Below are positions 8,180-15,189 of a stretch of 64,000 nucleotides of DNA, in pieces. The position numbers and the translations under genes were made by a program. The DNA comes from Chthonomonadaceae bacterium (GTDB lineage: Bacteria; Armatimonadota; Fimbriimonadia; Fimbriimonadales; Fimbriimonadaceae): NCBI GenBank assembly GCA_015709495.1, contig CP054189.1, positions 2,480,001-2,544,000 on the forward strand. Reading direction: 5' to 3'. Under the pieces are notes generated by a model, which ran no database searches, was not told the DNA's origin, and worked only from the letters and a program-made list of their open reading frames with translations. How positions within the stretch are numbered: position 1 is the stretch's first letter; the number at the start of each line of letters is the position of its first letter.

Positions 8180-8188
8180 CTCTCAGCC
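8180..8188. repeat. Left 9-bp target-site duplication of the IS
   Basis: CTCTCAGCC here matches 9491-9499 exactly, flanking the IS256-family element. Confidence 0.7.
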
Positions 8189-9490
8189 GGTCGTGTCCCA
8201 GGACGTGGTGTAGTGGGCGCCATCCGCCTGTTCCATGATATCACCATCCGCTTGCTCTTGCGAGCAGCGCGTCGTTTTTCGTGCTCGGCAGCCCGAGGCT
8301 CTCCTTGGGAGCCTGCCGCCGGGAGACTTGCCATTCGTCGTGCTGCTCCATGAGGATCGCTCCCACCAGCCGCACCACCCCGGATTCGTTCGGGAATATC
8401 TGCACCACGTCCGCGCGGCGCTTCACCTCCCGGTTGAGCCGCTCCAGCCCGTTGGTCGAGGCCAGTTGCGGCCACAAACCCGGCGGATGCGCCCGGTGCG
8501 CCAGCACGTCCTCCATCGCCTCCCGCATGAGCCGAACCGCCTCCGGAAAGGTCTCCTCCAGATGCGCGGCGACCTCCAGCCACTTGGCCTTGGTGGTCTC
8601 TATATCGGCCTGAGCCAGAGCCGTGCGGATCAGGCAGGCCACCATCTCCTTGCGCCCTTTGGGAACCCGCGCCAGCACATTGCGCATGAAGTGCACCCGG
8701 CAGCGCTGCCACTGGCAGCCCATGCAGCGCTCGATCGCTTTCTTGAGCCCCGAGTGGGAGTCTGAGACCACCAGCCTCGTCCCCCGAAGGCCCCGGTCGA
8801 GGACCGAGCGCAGGAACTCCGTCCAGAACTCCTCCGTCTCGGCGTGCCCGACGCGCATCCCCAAAACCTCGCGGCGCCCCTCTTCGTTCAGTCCGATCGC
8901 CACCACCGCCGCCTTCGACACGATCCGAGAGCCGTCGCGAACCTTCACGTAGGTAGCGTCCAGCCAGAGGTAAGGGAAGCTCCCCTCGAGCGGACGCTCC
9001 AGGAACTCCCGAACCCGCCCCTCGACCTCCAGGCAAAGGCGAGAGACCTCGCTCTTGGAGATCCCGGAGCCTCCCAGAGCCTGCACCAGATCGTCCACCG
9101 CCCGGGTGGAAACCCCTTGCAGGTACGCTTCCTGAATTACGCTCACGAGAGCCTTCTCCACGCCCCGGCGAGGCTCAAGAAAGCTCGGGAAGTAGCTGCC
9201 CGTGCGGAGCTTGGGAATCCGGAGTTCTACGTCTCCCACGCGCGTCTTCCAACTGCGGTCGCGGTACCCGTTTCTCCAGGTCTTCCGGTCTGAAGCCTCC
9301 CTTTGAGCCTCCACCTCGAGTTCCATCAGCTCCGAAAGTGCGTCTTTGACCAACTCTCGAAGCATGTCCCTAACTTCCGCGCCCTCCAAGAGCGCTATGC
9401 TATTGTTTGCCATTCTCGTCCTCCGTTGACTTCTCACAAAGCAACCGGACGGAATGGCGCCTCTTTCTACACCACGAGCCGGGACACTAA
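8189..9490 (-). mobile_element. IS256-family insertion sequence, apparently intact
   Basis: A single full-length mutator-type transposase lies between imperfect terminal inverted repeats. The left repeat runs from 8193 and the right repeat inward from 9487; both begin GTGTCCC and share the core CGTGGTGTAG and the inner block GGCGCCAT. The 9-base sequence CTCTCAGCC occurs at 8180-8188 and again at 9491-9499, which fits the 8-9 bp target duplication of this family. The clear inverted-repeat match starts 4 and 3 bases inside those direct repeats, so the exact ends are uncertain by a few bases. Size is about 1.3 kb. It interrupts no recognisable gene. Confidence 0.88.
8241..9413 (-). CDS. IS256-family (mutator-type) transposase
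   Basis: A 390-residue DDE transposase that catalyses cut-and-copy movement of its element. Catalytic residues are visible as D152 ([13 protein letters not shown]), D218 ([13 protein letters not shown]) and E324 ([13 protein letters not shown]). The C/H-rich [13 protein letters not shown] block lies between the second Asp and the Glu, as is typical. Length matches the family and no frameshift is seen, so it may be active. The frame is open upstream to 9599, beyond the inverted repeat, but ATG 9413 ([11 protein letters not shown]) gives the standard N-terminus. No second copy occurs in the window. Confidence 0.95.
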   Translation of the reverse strand: MANNSIALLEGAEVRDMLRELVKDALSELMELEVEAQREASDRKTWRNGYRDRSWKTRVGDVELRIPKLRTGSYFPSFLEPRRGVEKALVSVIQEAYLQGVSTRAVDDLVQALGGSGISKSEVSRLCLEVEGRVREFLERPLEGSFPYLWLDATYVKVRDGSRIVSKAAVVAIGLNEEGRREVLGMRVGHAETEEFWTEFLRSVLDRGLRGTRLVVSDSHSGLKKAIERCMGCQWQRCRVHFMRNVLARVPKGRKEMVACLIRTALAQADIETTKAKWLEVAAHLEETFPEAVRLMREAMEDVLAHRAHPPGLWPQLASTNGLERLNREVKRRADVVQIFPNESGVVRLVGAILMEQHDEWQVSRRQAPKESLGLPSTKNDALLARASGW

Positions 9491-9499
9491 CTCTCAGCC
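9491..9499. repeat. Right 9-bp target-site duplication of the IS
   Basis: CTCTCAGCC here is an exact copy of 8180-8188. Confidence 0.7.
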
Positions 9500-9665
9500 C
9501 GTAGGAGGGTCGGCCAGGTTCCCTAACAAACGGCCCGAACCCTCCGCCTGTCAGAGCCACCCCAATCTGGGACTCTATTTGGGCTACCCGCTGAGGCAAC
9601 TCAGCCAGAGCACGTTGAGTTCCTCAAGGAGCGCTGAGCCATCCTCCGGAATGTGCCTGAGATCC

Positions 9666-10109
9666 TTACGGTTGCTCTTCGATCGGGATCCAGTGGTATG
9701 TCGGAGGGTCGATTCCCCCAGGTAAGCCCTGAAGAATGAAGCTCTGACCTGTGAAGCTGTTGTACAGAACGGGCCATTCTCGCCGCTCGATTCCTGGATA
9801 GACCCCCGCAACGAGAGTCCATGGAGTTCCGCCCATCTCGTTGCCGGAAGGACCGCCAGGAATGGGAACCCAAGGTCTTCGCGAGCCGTCAAAATCCACC
9901 CAAAAGGACCACGCCTGACCGCTCGCCCGATCGACTCGCAGCATTTCGACGATCTTCCCCGGAAACTCATTCTGATCGGCCTTCAGTTTGACCACTTGAA
10001 TTCTGCCGCTTACCGGTACGACAGCATCGCCAGCGCGCCCATTGGTCGTAAGGAGCATCGCCGCAAGGCAAAGCGCTCCAAGAGCCACAATTGCGTGAAC
10101 TGTCTTCAT
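9666..10109 (-). CDS. Small secreted protein of unknown function
   Basis: A 147-residue protein with a clear signal peptide (VHAIVALGALCLAAMLLTTNGRAG, cleavage expected near the Ala-Gly). The mature region has a beta-rich look, starting VPVSGRIQVVKLKADQ and ending with a proline-rich TYHWIPIEEQP. No family was recognised. ATG 10109 is chosen because a near-consensus promoter ends 9 bases upstream and the signal peptide starts there; the longer open frame to 10409 crosses repeats. It lies just beyond the IS and has its own promoter. Confidence 0.7.
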   Translation of the reverse strand: MKTVHAIVALGALCLAAMLLTTNGRAGDAVVPVSGRIQVVKLKADQNEFPGKIVEMLRVDRASGQAWSFWVDFDGSRRPWVPIPGGPSGNEMGGTPWTLVAGVYPGIERREWPVLYNSFTGQSFILQGLPGGIDPPTYHWIPIEEQP

Positions 10110-10118
10110 AACGAACGC

Positions 10119-10147
10119 ACTATATGGCGTTCGTCTGTTTCTGTCAA
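10119..10147 (-). promoter_or_regulatory. Near-consensus sigma-70 promoter, probably leaderless transcript
   Basis: Reading the minus strand, TTGACA (10147-10142), a 17-base spacer, then TATAGT (10124-10119). Only 9 bases separate the -10 box from the ATG at 10109. With a start site about 7 bases downstream the mRNA would have almost no leader, and no Shine-Dalgarno is present. Confidence 0.85.
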
Positions 10148-10161
10148 GCGACGCAGAATGA

Positions 10162-10184
10162 CTGGTCCCCCAAAAACTGACCAG
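10162..10184. repeat. Mini-hairpin repeat, copy 1
   Basis: CTGGTC and GACCAG arms enclose an 11-base loop. A second copy with the same arms and the same CTGGTCCCC start lies at 10256-10277. Confidence 0.5.
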
Positions 10185-10255
10185 CCTCGAGTTTGACTTT
10201 TTTCGTCTGGAATCAAGGAGACACCCTGAGCAGAGGAAGACGTTACGGCGAGTGT

Positions 10256-10277
10256 CTGGTCCCCATTTCTCGACCAG
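10256..10277. repeat. Mini-hairpin repeat, copy 2
   Basis: CTGGTC and GACCAG arms enclose a 10-base loop; related to 10162-10184. Confidence 0.5.
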
Positions 10278-10420
10278 GTCACGGGGACGCATTCCGGCAA
10301 GCTCATGGACCGCAGAACCGGCGGGGCGGCAACGGTGAGCGCTTCGTCGCTTCACCCTCGTGACATCTTCCTCCACCGTCTCGAACGGGGCTTGGGAGGA
10401 ATCTGCCACGGGCTTAGGCT

Positions 10421-10446
10421 ATAGACATGTCGCTCCTACGGAGCTT
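10421..10446. repeat. Dispersed REP-like repeat, copy 1
   Basis: The element runs from ATAGACATG into CGCTCCTACGGAGCT and contains an AGCTCC/GGAGCT-type palindromic end. A close copy lies 47 bases downstream. Two copies this near each other in non-coding DNA suggest a short mobile repeat family. Confidence 0.6.
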
Positions 10447-10467
10447 GGGTTTGCCTGACGATCGGCG

Positions 10468-10494
10468 ATAGAGACATGCCGCTCCTACGGAGCT
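10468..10494. repeat. Dispersed REP-like repeat, copy 2
   Basis: This copy has GAGACATGCC where copy 1 has GACATGTC, then the same GCTCCTACGGAGCT ending. Confidence 0.6.
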
Positions 10495-10613
10495 ACGGAG
10501 GAAGCTGTTATGGGTAGTGGCTCGGGTCGACCTGCTTCCGGCCCGGCTACCCACGGAAGTGCCCGGTGAGTCCGGGGCTTCAACCCCAGGGACAGCCCGA
10601 AAGAAACCCCATC

Positions 10614-10634
10614 TATTGCAATCTTTGTGCAATA
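10614..10634. promoter_or_regulatory. Fur/Zur-like palindromic operator before the MerC gene
   Basis: A perfect inverted repeat, TATTGCA-N7-TGCAATA, 21 bases in all, ends 9 bases before the MerC-like start. Size, symmetry and the TTGCA core resemble boxes of Fur-superfamily metal regulators. Position over the expected promoter or leader suggests repression. Which metal and which regulator cannot be told from here. Confidence 0.5.
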
Positions 10635-10643
10635 ATCATCGGA

Positions 10644-11105
10644 ATGGAGACCGCCGCGAGAACGACCCGCCTCAGCCGATGGGCAACGCTTCTGGGACTG
10701 CTTTGCGCCGTGCATTGCGCGCTGTCCGCCGTGGCCGTCGCACTCTTGGGAGCCCTCCAGATTCGAGGGTTCGACAACCCGTGGATCGAGGCGATTCTGC
10801 TCGCTGCTATGGTCTTGCTGGCGGGCGTTTCTCTCCGCCACGGCATCTCCCACCACAAGTCGCCTTGGCCGGCCGCGATGTTCGTTGGTGGGATCGTCCT
10901 GCTACTCGCCGCCCACTACGCCGATATCGGCCCCTGGACCGAGGCTCTGTTGGCTCTCTTGGGCGCGGCTGGCATCGTAGGTTCGAACGTCGCCAACATG
11001 CGCCTCCAACGCAATGGACAGGGCTGCGGTTGCTCCCACTGCTCCCCGCTGACGGCAACGCCCTCCGAACCGGGAGGCTCTTCTACGTCAGCGACATCGG
11101 CATGA
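10644..11105 (+). CDS. MerC-family membrane protein
   Basis: A 153-residue integral membrane protein with about four hydrophobic helices. It opens with the MerC-type LLGLLCAVHCALS motif (Cys and His in helix 1) and ends in a Cys/His tail, GQGCGCSHC. MerC proteins move mercuric ions in mer operons, but MerC-domain proteins also occur alone in other metal contexts. No merA, merT, merP or merR is nearby. The upstream palindrome suggests metal control, perhaps zinc, so mercury transport should not be assumed. ATG 10644 is used because the earlier frame runs through repeats. Its 3' end overlaps dnaN by 23 bases in convergent orientation. Confidence 0.75.
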   Translation: METAARTTRLSRWATLLGLLCAVHCALSAVAVALLGALQIRGFDNPWIEAILLAAMVLLAGVSLRHGISHHKSPWPAAMFVGGIVLLLAAHYADIGPWTEALLALLGAAGIVGSNVANMRLQRNGQGCGCSHCSPLTATPSEPGGSSTSATSA

Positions 11106-12192
11106 TCACGCAGAAGTAGTCATCGCCGTCTTCTGCCGGCCGGATCACGCCAGGACGCGTGCTCTCCGTCAGTTCGAATCGAATCCCCGGGCCCTTGATT
11201 TGCTGGATGCAATCCAAGACGTATCGACCGTTGAATGCAACCTCGATCTGCCCATTGTCCGCAATCATCGGGATCTCTTCCTTGGCTTCGCCGAGTTCTT
11301 CGCTCTTTGCAGTCAGGACCAAGGAATCGCCCGAACCTGAGAACTTGACCCGGTTCGCCGACTCCGAAGCGATAATCATGGCACGCTTGAGGGAGTCGAT
11401 GAGCTGATCCCGCTCGACTTGCCACGTCCGGCTGAACTCGGAAGGCACGACGCGCTCCCAATTCGGGTAGGCCCCCGAGAGCATCTGGGCGACGACTCTC
11501 GCGCCGCCAGCCTCGACCCCCAACCTTCCCATCCCAAACCGTATCGTCACGTCATCATCGGCCCCCACGGGCAGGCTGCGAATGGCCCGAAGCGCTCGGT
11601 CGGGAATTACCACAGAAAGCGACGAGCCCATCCCTTCTTGAGCGATCGTGCGCACCGCAAGTCGGTGGGTGTCGGTGGCGACAAGCTTCAGCGTCGCCCC
11701 ATCATAGGAGACTTGTACGCCGGTGAGGATGGCCCGGTGTGGGTCGGTCGTCACGGCATACAGCACCGAATCCAGCGCGTCTTGCAGTTGCGAGAACTTC
11801 AGGGTGAGCTCGCCTTCGCCCCCAAAGTCGGGAGGCTCCGGGAAGTCCTGGGGATCGCTGGAGAGGACCTTATATTCGGCGCTCCCCTGCTGGACTCGCA
11901 TCCCGTCCTCGACGAGCAATTCCAGAGCCACTTGCCCCGAGGGCATCGCGCTGACCAGGCTCGTGATGAACTTCGCGTCGACGAGCACGCCGCCGCTCTC
12001 GATCACCTCACAAGCCAGGTCTCGCTCGACCCACATCTCCCCATCGCATCCCAACACCGTAATCAGGCCCGATTCAGCGCCCAGGCGCAGGCTCTTCAGC
12101 GCGAACTTCGGTGAGTTGGAACGCGAGGCGGTGCTGGCCAGTTGCAGAGCTTCGGCCAGTTCTTCCTTTTGACATTCGACCTTGAGTGACAT
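11083..12192 (-). CDS. dnaN: DNA polymerase III beta subunit (sliding clamp)
   Basis: The ring-shaped clamp that tethers polymerase III and repair factors to DNA. The 369-residue product has the three-domain pattern: MSLKVECQKEELAEALQLAS at the start, TDTHRLAVR near residue 175, SGAYPNWERVVP near 244, and the C-terminal VIMPMSLT that corresponds to the usual MPMRL end. dnaN normally sits beside dnaA at the origin. Here it is last behind an ECF sigma factor and a small acidic protein, with only 4 bases between that protein's stop and the dnaN ATG. Whether another dnaN exists elsewhere in the genome is unknown. Confidence 0.95.
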   Translation of the reverse strand: MSLKVECQKEELAEALQLASTASRSNSPKFALKSLRLGAESGLITVLGCDGEMWVERDLACEVIESGGVLVDAKFITSLVSAMPSGQVALELLVEDGMRVQQGSAEYKVLSSDPQDFPEPPDFGGEGELTLKFSQLQDALDSVLYAVTTDPHRAILTGVQVSYDGATLKLVATDTHRLAVRTIAQEGMGSSLSVVIPDRALRAIRSLPVGADDDVTIRFGMGRLGVEAGGARVVAQMLSGAYPNWERVVPSEFSRTWQVERDQLIDSLKRAMIIASESANRVKFSGSGDSLVLTAKSEELGEAKEEIPMIADNGQIEVAFNGRYVLDCIQQIKGPGIRFELTESTRPGVIRPAEDGDDYFCVIMPMSLT

Positions 12193-12196
12193 ACGA

Positions 12197-12484
12197 TTAA
12201 CCCTGAATCGGCAGCCTGTATTGCATGTGACCTGGGGAGTGTTCCTCGGACTGGAGTTGAACTCCTCGCGCCATCAGCTTCATCAGGATGCGCTGATTCG
12301 ATTCTTCTGTGAATTCTGGTTGAGGGGACGACCGAAGCAGGTGGACAAGTTCGCGGAGCGACTTCATTTCGAAGGCAAGCTGGGGGTCGGACTCCGCCGC
12401 CTTTTCCAGCGCCGACTCCAAGTCCTCCGGCAGCTCGCAACCTGCATAAAGATCGACTAACTTCTGATAGAACTCTTCGCTCAT
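12197..12484 (-). CDS. Small acidic protein, probable soluble anti-sigma partner
   Basis: A 95-residue protein with no membrane helix and no zinc-binding HxxxCxxC motif. The segment LPEDLESALEKAAESDPQLAFEMKSLRELVHLLRSSP resembles the N-terminal helix bundle of anti-sigma factors such as the one encoded at 32773-33972 (ADPQLQKEVEQLR). Its ATG overlaps the sigma stop by 4 bases (ATGA), which implies translational coupling and a fixed ratio. An anti-sigma role is inference from position and this weak likeness. It directly precedes dnaN. Confidence 0.6.
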   Translation of the reverse strand: MSEEFYQKLVDLYAGCELPEDLESALEKAAESDPQLAFEMKSLRELVHLLRSSPQPEFTEESNQRILMKLMARGVQLQSEEHSPGHMQYRLPIQG

Positions 12485-13026
12485 TTCAGTTTCTCCATCG
12501 TCCCACCTAATTTGTCTCTCAAGGCTTTTCGTCCTCGGTAGAGCCGCGACTTGAGGGCCGGGACGCTTATTTTGAGGACATCCGCCGCCTCTCGCGCCGG
12601 CATGTCTTCCAAGTCACAGAGCACCAAGGGGTCACGGTACTCGATCGGCAAATCTCGAAGTGCCTGTTGAACCGTGATCCTCAGAGTGGCTCGATCCTCA
12701 GAGCCTGAATCTTGCGCGTCGACAGGGAGTTCGATGAGCTTATGCTGCCGAAGCCTGTCGATGCAGAGGTTGCGAGCGATCCGGAATATCCATGTGCGAA
12801 AGGCGCCGTCGGCGCGCAGTTCACTGGACCTCCGCAAGACCCGAAAGAAGGTCTCCTGGGTCGCATCCTCGGCATCCGCTTTGTTTCCAAGAAGCCGAAA
12901 GGTATACCTATAGATTCTCTCGTTGTACATTTCGTACAAACGACTGAACGCCATGGGGTCCCCATCGGCGAGCGCGTTGAGCCAACGCTTCTCGGATTGC
13001 GAATCGCGTAACGTGTCATCAGGCAT
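12481..13026 (-). CDS. ECF RNA polymerase sigma factor
   Basis: A 181-residue sigma-70 family protein with only regions 2 and 4. Region 2 is YEMYNERIYRYTFRLLGNKADAEDATQETF (residues about 32-61) with the FRTWIFRIARNLCIDRLR helix. Region 4 has LRDLPIEYRDPLVLCDLEDM and the helix-turn-helix AADVLKISVPALKSRLYRGRKAL. It recruits polymerase to an unknown regulon. It is first in a coupled set with the 95-residue protein and dnaN. A 120-base gap separates it from the lipoprotein gene upstream, enough for its own promoter, but no clear ECF-type promoter was seen. Confidence 0.93.
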   Translation of the reverse strand: MPDDTLRDSQSEKRWLNALADGDPMAFSRLYEMYNERIYRYTFRLLGNKADAEDATQETFFRVLRRSSELRADGAFRTWIFRIARNLCIDRLRQHKLIELPVDAQDSGSEDRATLRITVQQALRDLPIEYRDPLVLCDLEDMPAREAADVLKISVPALKSRLYRGRKALRDKLGGTMEKLK

Positions 13027-13146
13027 AGGAAAGACGATGTTGGAGCACCAACAGATGCGCCGCGCCGTAGTTTACATGAATCCTAGCTGAATTGCGGGCC
13101 CAAGTCCAGAGTCGCCCGAGGAATTCTCCCGATTCGTCGAGGCAAC

Positions 13147-13881
13147 TTACTTCGGCGCGATCTCGACGAAGACGATTTGGGGCGCCAGAGCCCCTGTGCC
13201 ATTTTCGATCCCGGTCACGAACACCGCGTAGATCTTCCCCGCTCCAAGGGTGACGTTGACGGTCGCGTAGACGTGCTCGCTCTCGTTCCTTCGGGCTTCG
13301 AAGTCGTGGGTACCCGCATCCACGTCGAGAGTCTTGCTCGAAGCGAATGCGATGTTCTCGACCTTGAACTGGGGATTATCGCCCGGATTCTGAAAATCGA
13401 TGGCCGGGGTTTGGAATCCCGTTTCTCGTGCGAAGGCGTGGAAAATGATGAGCCGCGCGACGTTGCCGTTCACGGCATTGCGGTTGATTTCTGTCAATAC
13501 GAGCCGAAGCCGCTTCTCCGCCTCCGTCCCAAAGTTCACCAATCCGATGGAGGACACCAAATAGTGCTTGTCCCGGTTGAGGTTGACGAAGATGGCGTCG
13601 TGGTTGTTCTGCGTGCCCGCATCGAAGACCCCAATGTCGTAGGGTCCCGATTCGATCGATTTGAACCCGGCCGTCGAGGAAAGAAACGCCAACGCAGCCC
13701 CCTCAAGGTCTTCGTCCAAGAAGAAGTCCAAGGGTCCGCTATCCGGCGAGGCGTTGAAGAAGCGGATCGTGGGGTCAGGAGCCGCCTGCGACGAACCTCC
13801 CGGGCACCCCGAAAGTACCAATCCGATAGCCGACAAACAAAGAACGGCTGCCGCCGTCCGCATCACACTCAACGTGCTCAT
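13147..13881 (-). CDS. DUF4397-like lipoprotein
   Basis: A 244-residue protein with a lipoprotein signal: hydrophobic stretch then LSGC with Cys near residue 26, so it should be lipid-anchored. The mature part begins with IRFFNASPDSGPLDFFLDE, the start typical of DUF4397, and carries a second similar module beginning IIFHAFA. The function is unknown; the fold is thought to be beta-rich. ATG 13881 has AGAGG before it and gives a proper signal peptide; the longer frame to 13926 does not. It starts 7 bases after the McsA-like gene ends, so the two are likely co-transcribed. Confidence 0.8.
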   Translation of the reverse strand: MSTLSVMRTAAAVLCLSAIGLVLSGCPGGSSQAAPDPTIRFFNASPDSGPLDFFLDEDLEGAALAFLSSTAGFKSIESGPYDIGVFDAGTQNNHDAIFVNLNRDKHYLVSSIGLVNFGTEAEKRLRLVLTEINRNAVNGNVARLIIFHAFARETGFQTPAIDFQNPGDNPQFKVENIAFASSKTLDVDAGTHDFEARRNESEHVYATVNVTLGAGKIYAVFVTGIENGTGALAPQIVFVEIAPK

Positions 13882-13888
13882 TAGCCTC

Positions 13889-14209
13889 TTACGATACCAG
13901 TTCTGAACCTGCAACATGAGCCGCATTTTGTTTCAGACGATCGAACGAATCTAGCACCGGAGCGTCGAGGGCCTCATAACAGAGCGGGCACCCTAAGTGC
14001 GCCGTTCGGTCCAAGTCCTCGACGGTCCATCCGCAATGCGGGCATCGCGTTCGTCTAGCCCTGGGACGAGGAAAACACTCGAAAAGTTGCGAAACCTGGC
14101 GTAGGTTCCAGCCAAGCGAAGCGCAACGAAGGCACAAACGGTGGGTGACCCCATCGCTTTTCAGAGTCAAAGTCGACTCGGCCCCGCAGCCTTCGCAAGG
14201 AGGGTTCAA
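13889..14209 (-). CDS. McsA-like zinc-finger protein lacking the UVR domain
   Basis: A 106-residue protein with four CxxC-type pairs: CEGC (residue 5), CLRC, CPHCGW and CPLCYEA. The pattern RCPHCGWTVEDLDRTAHLGCPLCYEAL closely follows the second zinc module of McsA (YacH), the activator of arginine kinase McsB and regulator of CtsR. McsA has a C-terminal UVR helix pair, which is absent, and no mcsB, clpC or ctsR is adjacent. It overlaps ilvE by 4 bases (ATGA) upstream and is followed closely by the lipoprotein gene. Its role outside the Mcs system is unknown. Confidence 0.7.
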   Translation of the reverse strand: MNPPCEGCGAESTLTLKSDGVTHRLCLRCASLGWNLRQVSQLFECFPRPRARRTRCPHCGWTVEDLDRTAHLGCPLCYEALDAPVLDSFDRLKQNAAHVAGSELVS

Positions 14210-15078
14210 AATGCCGTACCGGTCTCAGTCGCCTTACGGAAGCGCCGCATCAGTTCAAGCGTGACTTCGCCAGGGCGGCCGCAACCGATCTTGTTCCCGT
14301 CGAGCGAGATCATCGGGATCACTTCGGTGGCGGTCCCCGTAAAGAACCCCTCATCGGCGGCATAGAAGTCAAACGGGGTCAACAGCTCCTCCCGCACCTC
14401 GATCCCCGCCTCTTGAGCGAGGCCGATCACGGTGTCCCGAGTGATCCCCTTGAGTATCCCTGAAGCCGGATGGGGCGTCCGCACCACCCCCTTTTGAACA
14501 AGGAACACGTTGTTGCCTGTGCCTTCGGCGACATAGCCCTGGTGATTCAGCATCAGGCCGTCTCCGGCCCCGATCCGATTGGCGTACTGCTTTGCGAGGA
14601 TGTTCGAGGCATACCGCCCGATACACTTGAGCCTTGGGTCGAGGCTGTCGGGAGGGATCACCCGAATCGGCGAAGTCATGACGGTCAACCCCGTTTCAAA
14701 AAGCTCCGGAGGGTAGAGGTTGAGAGTGGACACCATCACCATGACGTTCGGCTCCGGCGGGATGCTCTTGGGGTCGAGACCCAAGCCGGTGCCGCGAGTG
14801 ACGTTGAGCCGGATGTACCCGTCCTCCATGTCGGCTTGCTTGCAGACATCGAGGATGGTCGACCTCAACTCCTTGACGGACACCTTCATGGAATAGCCCA
14901 TGTAGGAGGTTCCGTGGTAGAGGCGTTCCAAGTGCTCGTCGAGCTTGAAGACCTTGCGCTTATAGAACCTGATTCCTTCGAAGAGCCCGTCTCCGTAGAG
15001 GTGGGCGTGGTCCGCGGCGCTTACCCTTGCAGATTCCAGCGGCTGAACAGCGCCGTTCAGCCAAACGAGCTTAGGCAT
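14206..15078 (-). CDS. ilvE: Branched-chain amino acid aminotransferase-like class IV PLP enzyme
   Basis: Transfers an amino group between glutamate and branched-chain 2-oxo acids, the last step of Val/Leu/Ile synthesis, with PLP. The 290-residue product has the family's start (VWLNGAVQPLESARVSAADHAHLYGDGLFEGIRFY), the Lys-bearing RLKCIGRYASNILAK segment for the Schiff base, LNHQGYVAEGTGNNVFLV and the phosphate-binding FFTGTATEVIPM. Class IV also contains D-amino acid aminotransferase and aminodeoxychorismate lyase; the GDGLFEGIR motif and GTATEVIP favour IlvE. ilvC and leuB lie elsewhere in this window in separate units. Confidence 0.88.
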   Translation of the reverse strand: MPKLVWLNGAVQPLESARVSAADHAHLYGDGLFEGIRFYKRKVFKLDEHLERLYHGTSYMGYSMKVSVKELRSTILDVCKQADMEDGYIRLNVTRGTGLGLDPKSIPPEPNVMVMVSTLNLYPPELFETGLTVMTSPIRVIPPDSLDPRLKCIGRYASNILAKQYANRIGAGDGLMLNHQGYVAEGTGNNVFLVQKGVVRTPHPASGILKGITRDTVIGLAQEAGIEVREELLTPFDFYAADEGFFTGTATEVIPMISLDGNKIGCGRPGEVTLELMRRFRKATETGTAF

Positions 15079-15189
15079 GGAAGCATATTACCAAACGGCG
15101 GCTGGGCCATGTGACAGGTTCGTGCGATCCTAATCGGACGTCAGGGCGTCATAATAGTAACGAGCGCGCCGCGTCATGGAGGACGGTTT

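Larger units (their letters stand above)
7788..8188. other. Gene-poor stretch between tRNA-Arg and the insertion sequence
   Basis: No gene could be supported in these 401 bases. They hold two copies of a CCGGACACAT-type 14-mer (7806-7819 and 7831-7844, one mismatch, 25-base period). A run of four guanine tracts lies at 7943-7972, and several GGCCTT/AAGGCC-like imperfect repeats lie around 8050-8150. The composition looks like accumulated mobile or dispersed repeat debris next to a tRNA gene. Open frames across it on the minus strand run through the tRNA and have no family-like sequence. Confidence 0.6.
10148..10643. other. Non-coding, repeat-rich intergenic stretch
   Basis: No protein-coding gene is supported. 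The stretch holds two related CTGGTC/GACCAG mini-hairpins (10162-10184, 10256-10277), two copies of a 24-26 base element (10421-10446, 10468-10494), and a segment around 10560-10600 with a GGGGCTTCAACCCC palindrome. A metal-regulator-like palindrome at 10614-10634 belongs to the downstream gene. Confidence 0.6.

Noticed and set aside
8193-9487. Possibility that the IS interrupts a gene
   Set aside because: Joining the flanks at the 9-bp repeat gave no recognisable protein in either direction.
10150-10409. N-terminal extension of the secreted protein at 9666 into the repeat region
   Set aside because: A near-consensus promoter and a signal peptide both place the start at 10109, and the extension covers hairpin repeats.
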